Source: Bacteroidota bacterium
GTDB taxonomy: Bacteria > Bacteroidota > Bacteroidia > Chitinophagales > Chitinophagaceae
Length of the DNA: 64,000 bases
Direction of reading: 5' to 3'
Assembly: GCA_024640255.1 (NCBI GenBank)
Contig: JAHEFI010000001.1
Location: forward strand, 248,001-312,000
Under the pieces are notes generated by a model. That model did no database searches. It was not told the DNA's origin and saw only the letters and a program-made list of their open reading frames with translations. The position numbers and the translations under genes were made by a program. The stretch's first letter is position 1; each line of letters starts with the position of its first letter. Of the stretch, positions 41,320 through 50,116 are shown piece by piece.

Positions 41320-41712
41320 ATGAATAAACCTGAAACTAATCTGAATATTCTTTTACAGAATATGAATCCAATATTAAATGAAGGCGATTATGTTTTTTGT
41401 ACTCTCTCCAATAATGAAAAAATAGACTTGAACAAAGTTCTTGGATCTTTCAAAGAAAAAGAAGGCACAACTCTAATTATTACAAAAGAGTATGCAGATT
41501 TAATGGGGTTCTCTTATACTTCTATAATGTCTTGGATTAGTTTAGAGGTTCATTCATCATTAGAAGCGGTTGGTCTAACAGCAGCTTTTTCAAAAGTATT
41601 AGCTGATGCTAATATTTCTTGTAATGTAGTTGCAGGCTATTACCATGACCATATATTTGTTTTAAAGCAAGATGCACTAAGAGCTATTGGATTATTAAAA
41701 GACTATAAATAA
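41320..41712 (+). CDS. ACT-domain-containing protein
   Basis: LEVHSSLEAVGLTAAFSKVLADANISCNVVAGYYHDHIFV. Confidence 0.75.
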   Translation: MNKPETNLNILLQNMNPILNEGDYVFCTLSNNEKIDLNKVLGSFKEKEGTTLIITKEYADLMGFSYTSIMSWISLEVHSSLEAVGLTAAFSKVLADANISCNVVAGYYHDHIFVLKQDALRAIGLLKDYK

Positions 41713-41722
41713 TTTATAGTAA

Positions 41723-42529
41723 TTATTTATTTAAAATCTTTTCAATTTCTTGAAACATTAAATGGATTCCTGGTAGGTACATTGCGCCATGACTGAATCC
41801 TTGTAATTCATATAGAGATATATTTCTATTTCCTGCTAATTTCATCATTCTAACGAAATAAGCATTTTCCTCATATCGTCCTAATAATTCTAATTCTCTA
41901 TCACCTGTTATATCAATGATAGGTGGTGTATTAGATTTTATAAAATTTAACGGCGCATACTCATTAATAACAGGTTGAATGTCTTTGATATTGTTTTCAG
42001 CCCTTATAGTAAAATGAGTTATTACCTGTGGGCTTAATGGAATACATGCCTTAATACTACTATTGGGAATATGGTATTTTAATAACCACGCTTCATCCAT
42101 TGTTAACATCATTGATAAATAACCTCCTGCAGAATGTCCAGATAAAAATATTTTACTAGTATCACCTCCATATTGTTGAATATTATTATATACCCAAGCA
42201 AAAGATGCAGCAGCATCTTCAATATATTTTGGTGCTTTTACTTTAGGGCTTAATCTATATTCAACTGATACAATAATAAATTTATTGCTTTTTAGTTCTT
42301 CGGAAATTTTTTTGGTTCCACCTGTTAATCCACCACCATGAAACCAAATTATAACTGGTAAATCTTTTTTATTTCCTTCTGGAATATAAATATCTAATTT
42401 ACACTGATCTTTTTGGTATGAATCTGTATTTTCTTTTTCATTGTAATAAGATACATTAAACACATCATTCTTTTGTGCATAAATTGCAGTACAAAATAAA
42501 ATATTTATAATTAAAATAATTTTTTTCAT
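41723..42529 (-). CDS. alpha/beta hydrolase (esterase/lipase, BD-FAE-like)
   Basis: VIIWFHGGGLTGGTK, IFLSGHSAGGYLSMM. Confidence 0.85.
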   Translation of the reverse strand: MKKIILIINILFCTAIYAQKNDVFNVSYYNEKENTDSYQKDQCKLDIYIPEGNKKDLPVIIWFHGGGLTGGTKKISEELKSNKFIIVSVEYRLSPKVKAPKYIEDAAASFAWVYNNIQQYGGDTSKIFLSGHSAGGYLSMMLTMDEAWLLKYHIPNSSIKACIPLSPQVITHFTIRAENNIKDIQPVINEYAPLNFIKSNTPPIIDITGDRELELLGRYEENAYFVRMMKLAGNRNISLYELQGFSHGAMYLPGIHLMFQEIEKILNK

Positions 42530-42531
42530 TT

Positions 42532-43335
42532 TTATTCTTTTTCTGAATTGTAATCAAAATGTATTTTTTTAAAATAAATCCTTAATAAATGTAATAATTC
42601 ATGGCATTGTTTTTGGGCTGGCTCAATTCTTAATTCATTTGAACGTTTTATTACATTGTTCATTCCTCCTGTTATATTAATAAAAGACGATTCATTAAAA
42701 TTATTTTCCTCTAGTAATTTTATCTTCTTAGGTAATGCATGTAAGGGTTTTGTAATTATAGAATCTCCTTCAACATATGCATTATCATAATTAAGAATAT
42801 AAAGTATATTTTGATCAAAATATTTAAATCTGATAGGATCTATGAATTGGTTCAAAAAGTTTTCTTCTCTAATTTCTCTAGATTCTAATACTTTAGTGTA
42901 ATGACTATAATTTTGTATTGCATTAATTAATTCATCATCATCAATAAAATTAAGTCTACCTGTATTTTTGACTTCATCAAGTGCCATATTATTTATACTT
43001 GGTATTGAACGGTTGGAGATTTGTCCAAGTAGTACATAGTTTTCAATTAAATGGTTTTTTAATTGGCCACTTTCATAGTATTTTGTAATTATTTCAAATA
43101 AGCTATCTATTTTTTTTCTTTTAGGTAATGCTGTCGAAAATAAAACCGAATCTTTTTGTATATCACGATATAATGTTTTCAAGCTTTTTTCAGTTTTATG
43201 AATTTCTACTTGATGCTCTCTTATATTTTCTGCGAAAAATCCTAAAGTAACGGCTGTAAATAATAGAACAAATTCAATAATATACTCAGACCATTTCTTT
43301 TTATGGTTTGCGTGATGAGGGTGATGTACTTCCAT
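42532..43335 (-). CDS. MEVHH-family single-TM protein, solo copy upstream of the hydrolase
   Basis: MEVHHPHHANHKKKWSEYIIEFVLLFTAVTLGFFAENIREHQV. Confidence 0.75.
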   Translation of the reverse strand: MEVHHPHHANHKKKWSEYIIEFVLLFTAVTLGFFAENIREHQVEIHKTEKSLKTLYRDIQKDSVLFSTALPKRKKIDSLFEIITKYYESGQLKNHLIENYVLLGQISNRSIPSINNMALDEVKNTGRLNFIDDDELINAIQNYSHYTKVLESREIREENFLNQFIDPIRFKYFDQNILYILNYDNAYVEGDSIITKPLHALPKKIKLLEENNFNESSFINITGGMNNVIKRSNELRIEPAQKQCHELLHLLRIYFKKIHFDYNSEKE

Positions 43336-43499
43336 GACTTAATTTTGTAATTGTATATAAGTTAAACTTTCTAAAGAATATGAAAAATTGAATTTCTTGT
43401 TAATTCTAGGGGATAAAAGAATACCTATTATGTTAAAACCAACCTAAATTAATTTCTTTTTAAATAATTTTATATCTAACTTCAAGTAAAATTAATACT

Positions 43500-43718
43500 A
43501 TGAAAAAATTAATCTTTGCTAGCTTATTTAGCTTTAGCTGCATTTTTGCTTTTGCGGCAGATCATTGTACTGCTGATTGTCACAAAAATGAACATAAATG
43601 CACTGCCGCATGTCATAAAAATGGAGCAGGTCATGTTTCCAATCATGGCGAAAAAGGACATATGTGCGCCAAGGAATCATGTAAGCACGATTGCTCGAAA
43701 GAATGCACGAAAAAGTAA
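43500..43718 (+). CDS. small secreted Cys/His-rich protein, putative metal binding
   Basis: Signal peptide then CTADCHKNEHKCTAACHKNGAGHVSNHGEKGHMCAKESCKHDCSKECTKK; followed by a terminator. Confidence 0.6.
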   Translation: MKKLIFASLFSFSCIFAFAADHCTADCHKNEHKCTAACHKNGAGHVSNHGEKGHMCAKESCKHDCSKECTKK

Positions 43719-43739
43719 TCTTTACTTCTAAAAATTTCA

Positions 43740-43766
43740 AAGGGAACCCTAAAAGTTCCCTTTTTT
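43740..43766 (+). terminator. rho-independent-like terminator
   Basis: AAGGGAAC...GTTCCCTT + T tract. Confidence 0.8.
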
Positions 43767-43776
43767 GGCTTTAATA

Positions 43777-43801
43777 TGTTCCCAAATATTATATTGGAAC
43801 A
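43777..43801. promoter_or_regulatory. dyad TGTTCC-N13-GGAACA upstream of ester cyclase-like lipoprotein
   Basis: TGTTCCcaaatattatattGGAACA, about 80 bp upstream of the ATG at 43881. Confidence 0.65.
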
Positions 43802-43880
43802 AATTCCGGCTATTTGAAGCTAGAATTTTGACTTTTTGGATATATTTTGTTCGCTCAATCTAAACCAAATTCAAAAAAAA

Positions 43881-44363
43881 ATGAAAAAGCTATTATCGGT
43901 TCTTTTTGTGTCAACAATGCTATTTGCATGTAATAATGAAGCTGCAAAAAAAGAACAGGTTGAAAATGAGAATGTAAAATTCTATGATCATGTATGGGAT
44001 GTAGTAATTAACCAAGGGAATGTTAATTACCTAGATACAGCCTATGCCGCAGATGTGGTTTTACATACTGTACCTGAAATTAAAGGCAAGGATAGTGCAA
44101 AGGCATACTATGCTAATTATGTTACTGGTTTTAGCAATAGACAATTTATTGTAAAAGAGATCTTTGCAAAAGGAGACAAAGTGGTAAAATACTGGCAGTT
44201 TAAAGGAACTCATACTGGTCCATTCTTTGGTATTCCTGCAACAGGAAAGACAATTGATGTGATTGGATGTACAATTGCAAAAGTGGTAGATGGTAAAATT
44301 ACAGAAGAACAAGACTTCTTTGATAACTACGCTTTCTTACAACAAATTGGACTTATTAAATAA
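43881..44363 (+). CDS. SnoaL-like/ester cyclase-family lipoprotein
   Basis: Lipobox MKKLLSVLFVSTMLFACNNE; GPFFGIPATGKTIDVIGCTIAKVVDGKITEEQDFFDNYAFLQQIGL. Confidence 0.8.
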   Translation: MKKLLSVLFVSTMLFACNNEAAKKEQVENENVKFYDHVWDVVINQGNVNYLDTAYAADVVLHTVPEIKGKDSAKAYYANYVTGFSNRQFIVKEIFAKGDKVVKYWQFKGTHTGPFFGIPATGKTIDVIGCTIAKVVDGKITEEQDFFDNYAFLQQIGLIK

Positions 44364-44379
44364 TTCGTTTTTTTAAGTT

Positions 44380-44417
44380 AAAGGGCCGCTCTCTTTTGAG
44401 ATGCGGCCCTTTTTTTA
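44380..44417 (+). terminator. rho-independent-like terminator
   Basis: AAAGGGCCGC...GCGGCCCTTT + T tract. Confidence 0.85.
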
Positions 44418-44443
44418 TTTCTTCATATTTATTAAATTGTTGC

Positions 44444-45742
44444 ATGATTAAGATCTCCATAACCTTCTTATTTGCAGCCTTATTTAGCTTATCTGTTAAC
44501 GCCGTAGCAGGTAAACAAAGTATTTACCAAATGCATGACGCAAATAAAATGATCGTTCCAATTGGTGGAAATACCTGGACTATTAACGGTGCTAAAGTAT
44601 CTAATAATGGTTTATCTGATTGGACTTCTTCTACAACAAGCGTACAAACCTATATTTATCTTTCGCAAAGCGGCTCACTTCATCTCTCTCTTAATATGAA
44701 TCCGGGAGGGAAGAATATCTTGAAAATTACCATTCAAGGTCTTTCAAAGGAATTGACTGTTGAGGGCGAAAAGGAAAGTGAATATTATGTTGGAAAATGG
44801 GAAAATGTACAACAGGGTTATGTGAAGATTGAAATGCAAGGTGTATCAAGATCTGCCAATAGTTTCGGAACTATCAGTTCACTAGGCATTAGTGGCACTG
44901 CTGTAAACAATGAAACGGCGTTTGTGAAAGATAACAATGACAATTATTTCTATTGGGGAAGAAGGGGTCCATCAGTTCATTTGAAATACGATTTACCATC
45001 TTCTGAAATTACTGACTTTTATAATGAAATAAAAGTGCCTGAAGGGAATGATGTTATTGGCTCTTACTTTATGGCCAACGGTTTTGCAGAAGGCTATTTT
45101 GGTATTCAGGTTAATTCATCAATAGAAAGAAGAATTCTTTTTTCTGTTTGGAGTCCTTATGCTACCGATAATCCTGCAAGCATACCATCTGAATTTAAGA
45201 TCGCTATGCTCAAAAAAGGGAATAATGTTCATGCAGGAGAATTTGGTAATGAGGGATCAGGTGGACAGAGCTATCTGGTGTATCCATGGAAAGCAGGGAT
45301 GACCTATAAGTTTCTTTTGCGCGGGCAACCACAGTCGGATAATTCAACCATCTTTACTGCTTATTTCTTTGCACCTGAAGAAAACAAATGGCTTCTTATT
45401 GCTAGTTTCAAAAGGCCATCTACTAATACTTACCTAAAAAAACTACATTCCTTTTTGGAAAACTTTGTTACTGAAACTGGAAACCAAGCCAGAATGGCCC
45501 TTTATGGCAACCAATGGGTAAGAGATACCAATGGAGTTTGGATAGCACTCAATTCAGCAAAATTCACTGCAGATCAAACTGCCAGAAAGCGATTCAGACT
45601 TGATTATTTCGGTGGAATCAATGGAGGCAGCTTTTTTCTAAAAAATTGCGGGTTCTTTTCCCCATCCACAACTATTGACAGTCAATTCAATATTGAGATG
45701 CCAACTAAAGCTCCAGTTATTTATTTCGAAGATCTACCTTAA
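44444..45742 (+). CDS. DUF3472-domain secreted protein
   Basis: ATG at 44444 gives a signal peptide; the 44396 start lies in the terminator. VKDNNDNYFYWGRRGPSVHLKYDLP, KAGMTYKFLLRGQPQSDNSTIFTAYF. Confidence 0.75.
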   Translation: MIKISITFLFAALFSLSVNAVAGKQSIYQMHDANKMIVPIGGNTWTINGAKVSNNGLSDWTSSTTSVQTYIYLSQSGSLHLSLNMNPGGKNILKITIQGLSKELTVEGEKESEYYVGKWENVQQGYVKIEMQGVSRSANSFGTISSLGISGTAVNNETAFVKDNNDNYFYWGRRGPSVHLKYDLPSSEITDFYNEIKVPEGNDVIGSYFMANGFAEGYFGIQVNSSIERRILFSVWSPYATDNPASIPSEFKIAMLKKGNNVHAGEFGNEGSGGQSYLVYPWKAGMTYKFLLRGQPQSDNSTIFTAYFFAPEENKWLLIASFKRPSTNTYLKKLHSFLENFVTETGNQARMALYGNQWVRDTNGVWIALNSAKFTADQTARKRFRLDYFGGINGGSFFLKNCGFFSPSTTIDSQFNIEMPTKAPVIYFEDLP

Positions 45743-45754
45743 TATAAAAACAAA

Positions 45755-46519
45755 TTACTTTATTTCAGATCTTAAAAGTCTTATAAGGGCGTCGTTACTT
45801 TTTTTAGCTCGCTTCAAATTTGTTCTATATACAAATAGGTAGTTGTAATATTTTTGAACTTCATAAATAAATTCATCAGATCTCAATAAATTTTTTGTTT
45901 TATCTAAGTCGAACATAAAATTTTGAAATCCATCTGGGTCATTTAAAACGTACTCGTTTGAAAAATTTTGTTTTTCTCTTATAAGTTTTCCTATACCAAT
46001 TGGGTAGTAGTTATTAAAAACAGTACCAACTTGATCAAAAAATTCATTAGTAGCTTCAATTGCTTTAAAATCTACTTCATAATATGTAGCCAAAGTGTCT
46101 TTTAAATCACCTTCTTCTAAATTACCTAGTAAGCCACTTGACTGAAGATTTTTAAATGAACTATTGTTCACATATAATGTTGTAGAATAAGCAATAAGCT
46201 TTGGAATTGTTTTGAAAGAGTCAATTAGCTGAGCTTGACTTATTTTATTGGTCTTAGCAAGGTATAAAAGATTATTTATCTTATTGAATCTTAAAATGCA
46301 GCTATCTTCAACTGCAAGCACATGTTCAATTTCTATTGAGTCCGCAAGTAAATCTTTTAAAATAGCTATTTTATTTTGTTCAATCTTATGATTAATTACT
46401 TGATGTTCTCTAAGATTTTCGGCTAGAAATCCTAGCGTTACCGCTGCAAATAACATGATGAATTCTGTAATATATTCTTTCCAGTTTTTTGGTTTGTGAC
46501 TGTGGTGATGTACTTCCAT
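45755..46519 (-). CDS. MEVHH-family single-TM protein, array 2 gene 3
   Basis: MEVHHHSHKPKNWKEYITEFIMLFAAVTLGFLAENLREHQV. Confidence 0.75.
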   Translation of the reverse strand: MEVHHHSHKPKNWKEYITEFIMLFAAVTLGFLAENLREHQVINHKIEQNKIAILKDLLADSIEIEHVLAVEDSCILRFNKINNLLYLAKTNKISQAQLIDSFKTIPKLIAYSTTLYVNNSSFKNLQSSGLLGNLEEGDLKDTLATYYEVDFKAIEATNEFFDQVGTVFNNYYPIGIGKLIREKQNFSNEYVLNDPDGFQNFMFDLDKTKNLLRSDEFIYEVQKYYNYLFVYRTNLKRAKKSNDALIRLLRSEIK

Positions 46520-47304
46520 TATTTATATATTGGTTCAATTAATTTTAATAGTTGTGCGCCTTGATCTCTTAGCTCTATCTGAAATCTTAAACCCACTGTA
46601 GTTCTTTCTTGTCTTAAATGCCATGCTTTGGCTAAAGTTTCAATTTGCTCATTAGTTAGTTTTGTAGTTTCTAAAGATTTTGTAATTCCATCTTTAAATT
46701 TGGAATAATTTTCATAACGAAATTTATGGAAAGTGGAATCTAATTTATTTAACAATTTTAATTCTTCCTCACTATGATATTTAAAAAAAGATATTGGTAA
46801 AATTTTGGTAATTGTAGGTCTAAATTCTGCATTATATTGCTCAAGTTCAACCATTGATCTTGTTTCTGCTTGACTTGCATTTTCTTCATACCTTAATATA
46901 GCATTTAACACCTCCTTATTTTGAATATATCTTAATGATCCTGAATTTTTCATTTCTTCAAATATTGTTTTTTTATTGGAGAAACGATATAACCATAAGT
47001 CAATACTTTCAGATAATTTTTTTAAGTCAACCTTTTGTTTTTCAAAACCATATATTAAAGATAATGAGTCATAATAGTTTACAGTTCTTTGATTGTTAAT
47101 AATTATTGAATCTAATTGTTTTTGATTTTCTTTTACATCCAATATGAAAGATTTAATAAATTCTTCTGATCTTTCACTTTCAGTATGTTTTTCTCTAACA
47201 TTTTCAGCAATAAAACCCATACTGACTGCCAGAAACAACATCAGAAATTCGGTTAAATATTCTTTCCATTTTTTGGGATGATGCGAATGATGATGTACTT
47301 CCAT
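46519..47304 (-). CDS. MEVHH-family single-TM protein, array 2 gene 2
   Basis: MEVHHHSHHPKKWKEYLTEFLMLFLAVSMGFIAENVREKH; TAATG overlap. Confidence 0.75.
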   Translation of the reverse strand: MEVHHHSHHPKKWKEYLTEFLMLFLAVSMGFIAENVREKHTESERSEEFIKSFILDVKENQKQLDSIIINNQRTVNYYDSLSLIYGFEKQKVDLKKLSESIDLWLYRFSNKKTIFEEMKNSGSLRYIQNKEVLNAILRYEENASQAETRSMVELEQYNAEFRPTITKILPISFFKYHSEEELKLLNKLDSTFHKFRYENYSKFKDGITKSLETTKLTNEQIETLAKAWHLRQERTTVGLRFQIELRDQGAQLLKLIEPIYK

Positions 47305-48032
47305 TATTTATTATTTTCTATTAAATTTATTGCTTTGTTTGCATAATATGACATTGAATCCATATCAACTGTAAGTCCATCAAAAACACCCTTGGTTGTT
47401 GCTAAGAAAATAATTGCTTTTTTGCTAGCTTCTGGTTTTATTGTTGTTATCCCCATTTTGCTTTCTAAAGGTGGTGATGGGTATCTCCAAATTTTATAAA
47501 CAATTTCTTCATCTGCAATTTGAGGAAGAATTTCATTGATAAATAATTTTGCCTGTTCTTCTAATATTTTATCTCCTTGGATATAGTCATTCATCCAAAA
47601 ATTATATTTCTTTATGAAATAAGCTAGATCTCTATTTTCTTCTTTAAAGAAATACCCCTTTGATTCAGCATCTTTAATACTTTTATCATTAGGGTAAAAA
47701 AAATAATTTGGAGCATAATTCATTATATCCCTATAATAATCTTTTTGGTCTACTTTGTTTGGATTTGTATTTAATATAATTTTAATACTATCTGAAAACT
47801 TATTTTTTTCTGATGCCAAACCTTTTAGTGTTTGTAATTGCTCTAAATCACTTCTTAAATCTTTAGCAACCACATGTAGTAATTCTTTAGCTTTATTTTC
47901 CTCTGCTAAATGTTCTCTTATATTTTCAGCAAAAAAGCCTAATGTTACAGCAAGGAATAGCATAAAAAATTCCAAGAAATATTCAGACCATTTCTTTTTG
48001 TGTGCGGGATGGTGTGGGTGATGTACTTCCAT
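47304..48032 (-). CDS. MEVHH-family single-TM protein, array 2 gene 1
   Basis: MEVHHPHHPAHKKKWSEYFLEFFMLFLAVTLGFFAENIREH; TAATG overlap. Confidence 0.75.
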   Translation of the reverse strand: MEVHHPHHPAHKKKWSEYFLEFFMLFLAVTLGFFAENIREHLAEENKAKELLHVVAKDLRSDLEQLQTLKGLASEKNKFSDSIKIILNTNPNKVDQKDYYRDIMNYAPNYFFYPNDKSIKDAESKGYFFKEENRDLAYFIKKYNFWMNDYIQGDKILEEQAKLFINEILPQIADEEIVYKIWRYPSPPLESKMGITTIKPEASKKAIIFLATTKGVFDGLTVDMDSMSYYANKAINLIENNK

Positions 48033-48099
48033 TTTTGTATTTATTGTCTAATTAAGAAACGTTTATTTAGCCAATAAAGTCAAATAAACAGTAAGTAAT

Positions 48100-48124
48100 T
48101 GTTCCAATTTAGATAAAAGGAACA
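48100..48124. promoter_or_regulatory. dyad TGTTCC-N13-GGAACA upstream of MEVHH array 2
   Basis: TGTTCCaatttagataaaaGGAACA, about 68 bp upstream of the first MEVHH start. Confidence 0.7.
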
Positions 48125-48138
48125 TATTTGGTTTAAAA

Positions 48139-48176
48139 ATAAAAAAGGGTCTACGCTTTTGACAGCATAAACCCTT
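48139..48176 (-). terminator. duplicated tRNA-Met terminator
   Basis: Minus strand AAGGGTTTATGC-TGTCAAAA-GCGTAGACCCTTTTTT, 12-bp stem with two G-U pairs. Confidence 0.7.
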
Positions 48177-48239
48177 GAAAATCTTGCCTTTCGGCTGTGG
48201 GCCCACCAGGGCATGATCCTGGGACCCCCTGATTATGAG
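48142..48239 (-). repeat. 98-bp direct repeat, copy A: 3' half of tRNA-Met plus its terminator
   Basis: 96/98 identical to 54141-54238; last 78 bp identical. Confidence 0.92.
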
Positions 48240-48360
48240 CGTTTAAAAGCCAGTTCTAGCTATTTTCATTTATTGATATTCAATCACTTCTGTACTCAAA
48301 ATAGATTTAGTTTTCCTATATTTCACCTGCTTTTGAAGTTTTTTATAAGATCTGGCACCA

Positions 48361-50028
48361 TTATTTTGGTTTTATACTATTTGCATAAACATCGTATTTG
48401 TAAAAGTCATCTTCAGTAAATTGACTACCACTTCTAATAAAAACAGATTTTCTTGTTAAAGATTTATTCCAATAGTTATGTGGATCTATGTATGAAAAAT
48501 CTGCTTGTCCGTCACCATTGAAATCATGGAAAATCAACCAAGGCTTCCAAGATGAGCCTGGTGATCCACTATGTCTTGAAGCATTAATTGAATATATGAA
48601 TTTTGAATCATCTAAAGTGAAACTGCCATCTTTATTTTGCATGTAAAGGTGAAAATAGAAATCATCATAATTAGTAGCTCCAGAACAAATTATATCATTT
48701 AAGCCATCACCATCAAAGTCTATTAATCTAAAATCACTATTTAATGAACCTTCTTTGAAGTATGGTAAAAAAGTAATTGAATTATTATCAAACTTTCCAC
48801 CTCCCTTATTGTATACTATCCTACTGCTTAATGTAAACGGAAGATAAGTTGTTGTAACCATGCTATTTTCATTAGTACCCTCAATTATATCTTTCCAACC
48901 ATCTTTATTTACATCGGCAATTTTAATATTATACACACCACCTCCACCTTTATTTAAATTATTATTATCCCAAATATTAAAATATGTAACATTACTACTA
49001 AAGTATGGATAATCTGGAATACCCCAGGCTATATACATGTCACCTGTTGCTACAACCAAATCAGGATAGCCATCATTATTCAAATCAGCAATATCACCAC
49101 TATGATTGTATTTTAATACTGGAGTAATGTTTGTCAAATCTTTTAAATCGTAACCACCTTTGCCATCTGAAAGCACTAACCTAATTGGTTGAAGTGGATT
49201 TGATGTAGTAACATCATCTCCGTGATCAAAAATGACGACATCAGTATAACCATCTTTATTAATATCATATGCAATAGATCTTCTTTGATTACCACCAAAA
49301 TGTTGTAAAGTTTTAACATTGAAAAGTGATTTATTATCAAAAGATTTTGTTGATGGATTCCATATTAACCATTGAGCATTGTCCATTGGTTGTGAATTAT
49401 AAGACCCAGTTCCTGGATTAAATACATCAATCCAACCATCATTATTAAAATCACCCACAATTAATTGAGGCATAAAGCCACTCCATTGTGTTCCATAATT
49501 AGGATTTATTGGTTGTCCAAATTTGAACATTAAAACATCCCACATAACACCACAATCTCTCCAATAATTTATTTCATCTTTTGATTTTAAGTATGAATCT
49601 ACCTTATAACCCATGAACCTACCTAATGGATTATTAACTACCGTAATAGATTTATTTAAAGTATTTGAAGAAGTTACTTTAGAGGTTACATTTATATTAA
49701 TTGAATAATTTCCAGGTTTCTTAAATCCCGGAATTTGAATTAATAAACTTGATTGACTTAAACTTGAGTCTAACTTAAAAATTTGTTTAGAACTATCAAT
49801 CCAAGTGGCAGTTACGGAATATAAGACTCCAGAAGTAGGTAATTTTGAAATAACTGATATTACTAAAGGTAATGTATCGGCTACATTATAAGTTCCTGTA
49901 TCAAGATTTGTAGTGAATTTTATATTCTCTTCTTGAATTGAAATTATAACAGGAGGTGTTGTAGTTTTTTCTGTTTTAGTACAAGAATAAATAAGTATTA
50001 TAAAAAAAATCAAAATATTTTTTTTCAT
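48361..50028 (-). CDS. FG-GAP/VCBS-repeat lipoprotein
   Basis: Lipobox FFIILIYSCTKTE; repeated DFNNDGWIDVF, DLNNDGYPDLVV, DFDGDGLNDI. Confidence 0.85.
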   Translation of the reverse strand: MKKNILIFFIILIYSCTKTEKTTTPPVIISIQEENIKFTTNLDTGTYNVADTLPLVISVISKLPTSGVLYSVTATWIDSSKQIFKLDSSLSQSSLLIQIPGFKKPGNYSININVTSKVTSSNTLNKSITVVNNPLGRFMGYKVDSYLKSKDEINYWRDCGVMWDVLMFKFGQPINPNYGTQWSGFMPQLIVGDFNNDGWIDVFNPGTGSYNSQPMDNAQWLIWNPSTKSFDNKSLFNVKTLQHFGGNQRRSIAYDINKDGYTDVVIFDHGDDVTTSNPLQPIRLVLSDGKGGYDLKDLTNITPVLKYNHSGDIADLNNDGYPDLVVATGDMYIAWGIPDYPYFSSNVTYFNIWDNNNLNKGGGGVYNIKIADVNKDGWKDIIEGTNENSMVTTTYLPFTLSSRIVYNKGGGKFDNNSITFLPYFKEGSLNSDFRLIDFDGDGLNDIICSGATNYDDFYFHLYMQNKDGSFTLDDSKFIYSINASRHSGSPGSSWKPWLIFHDFNGDGQADFSYIDPHNYWNKSLTRKSVFIRSGSQFTEDDFYKYDVYANSIKPK

Positions 50029-50116
50029 TATTTAAAAAGTATATTTATTTGAATAATATTATGATGAATTAATTCCTACTTTAACAATATTAACTACTTC
50101 ATTTTTAAAAGTAATT

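Noticed and set aside
43516-43731. 71-aa ORF overlapping the Cys/His-rich gene
   Set aside because: Other frame has signal peptide, regular Cys/His spacing and a proper start.
44396-44443. Upstream extension of the DUF3472 ORF
   Set aside because: Falls in the terminator hairpin; ATG at 44444 gives a good signal peptide.
28751-48032. MEVHH 5' DNA repeats (GGATGATGAGAATGATGATGTACTTCCAT) as a mobile repeat element
   Set aside because: They are the coding sequence of the conserved N-terminal head in each paralog, explained by gene duplication.
48197-48239. Possible second tRNA-Met gene
   Set aside because: Only the 3' half from the anticodon arm onward is present; the 5' half is replaced by unrelated sequence, so it cannot fold as a tRNA.
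48213-48419. 68-aa ORF over the tRNA fragment
   Set aside because: Lies across repeat copy A and antisense to the FG-GAP gene end; no recognisable protein features.
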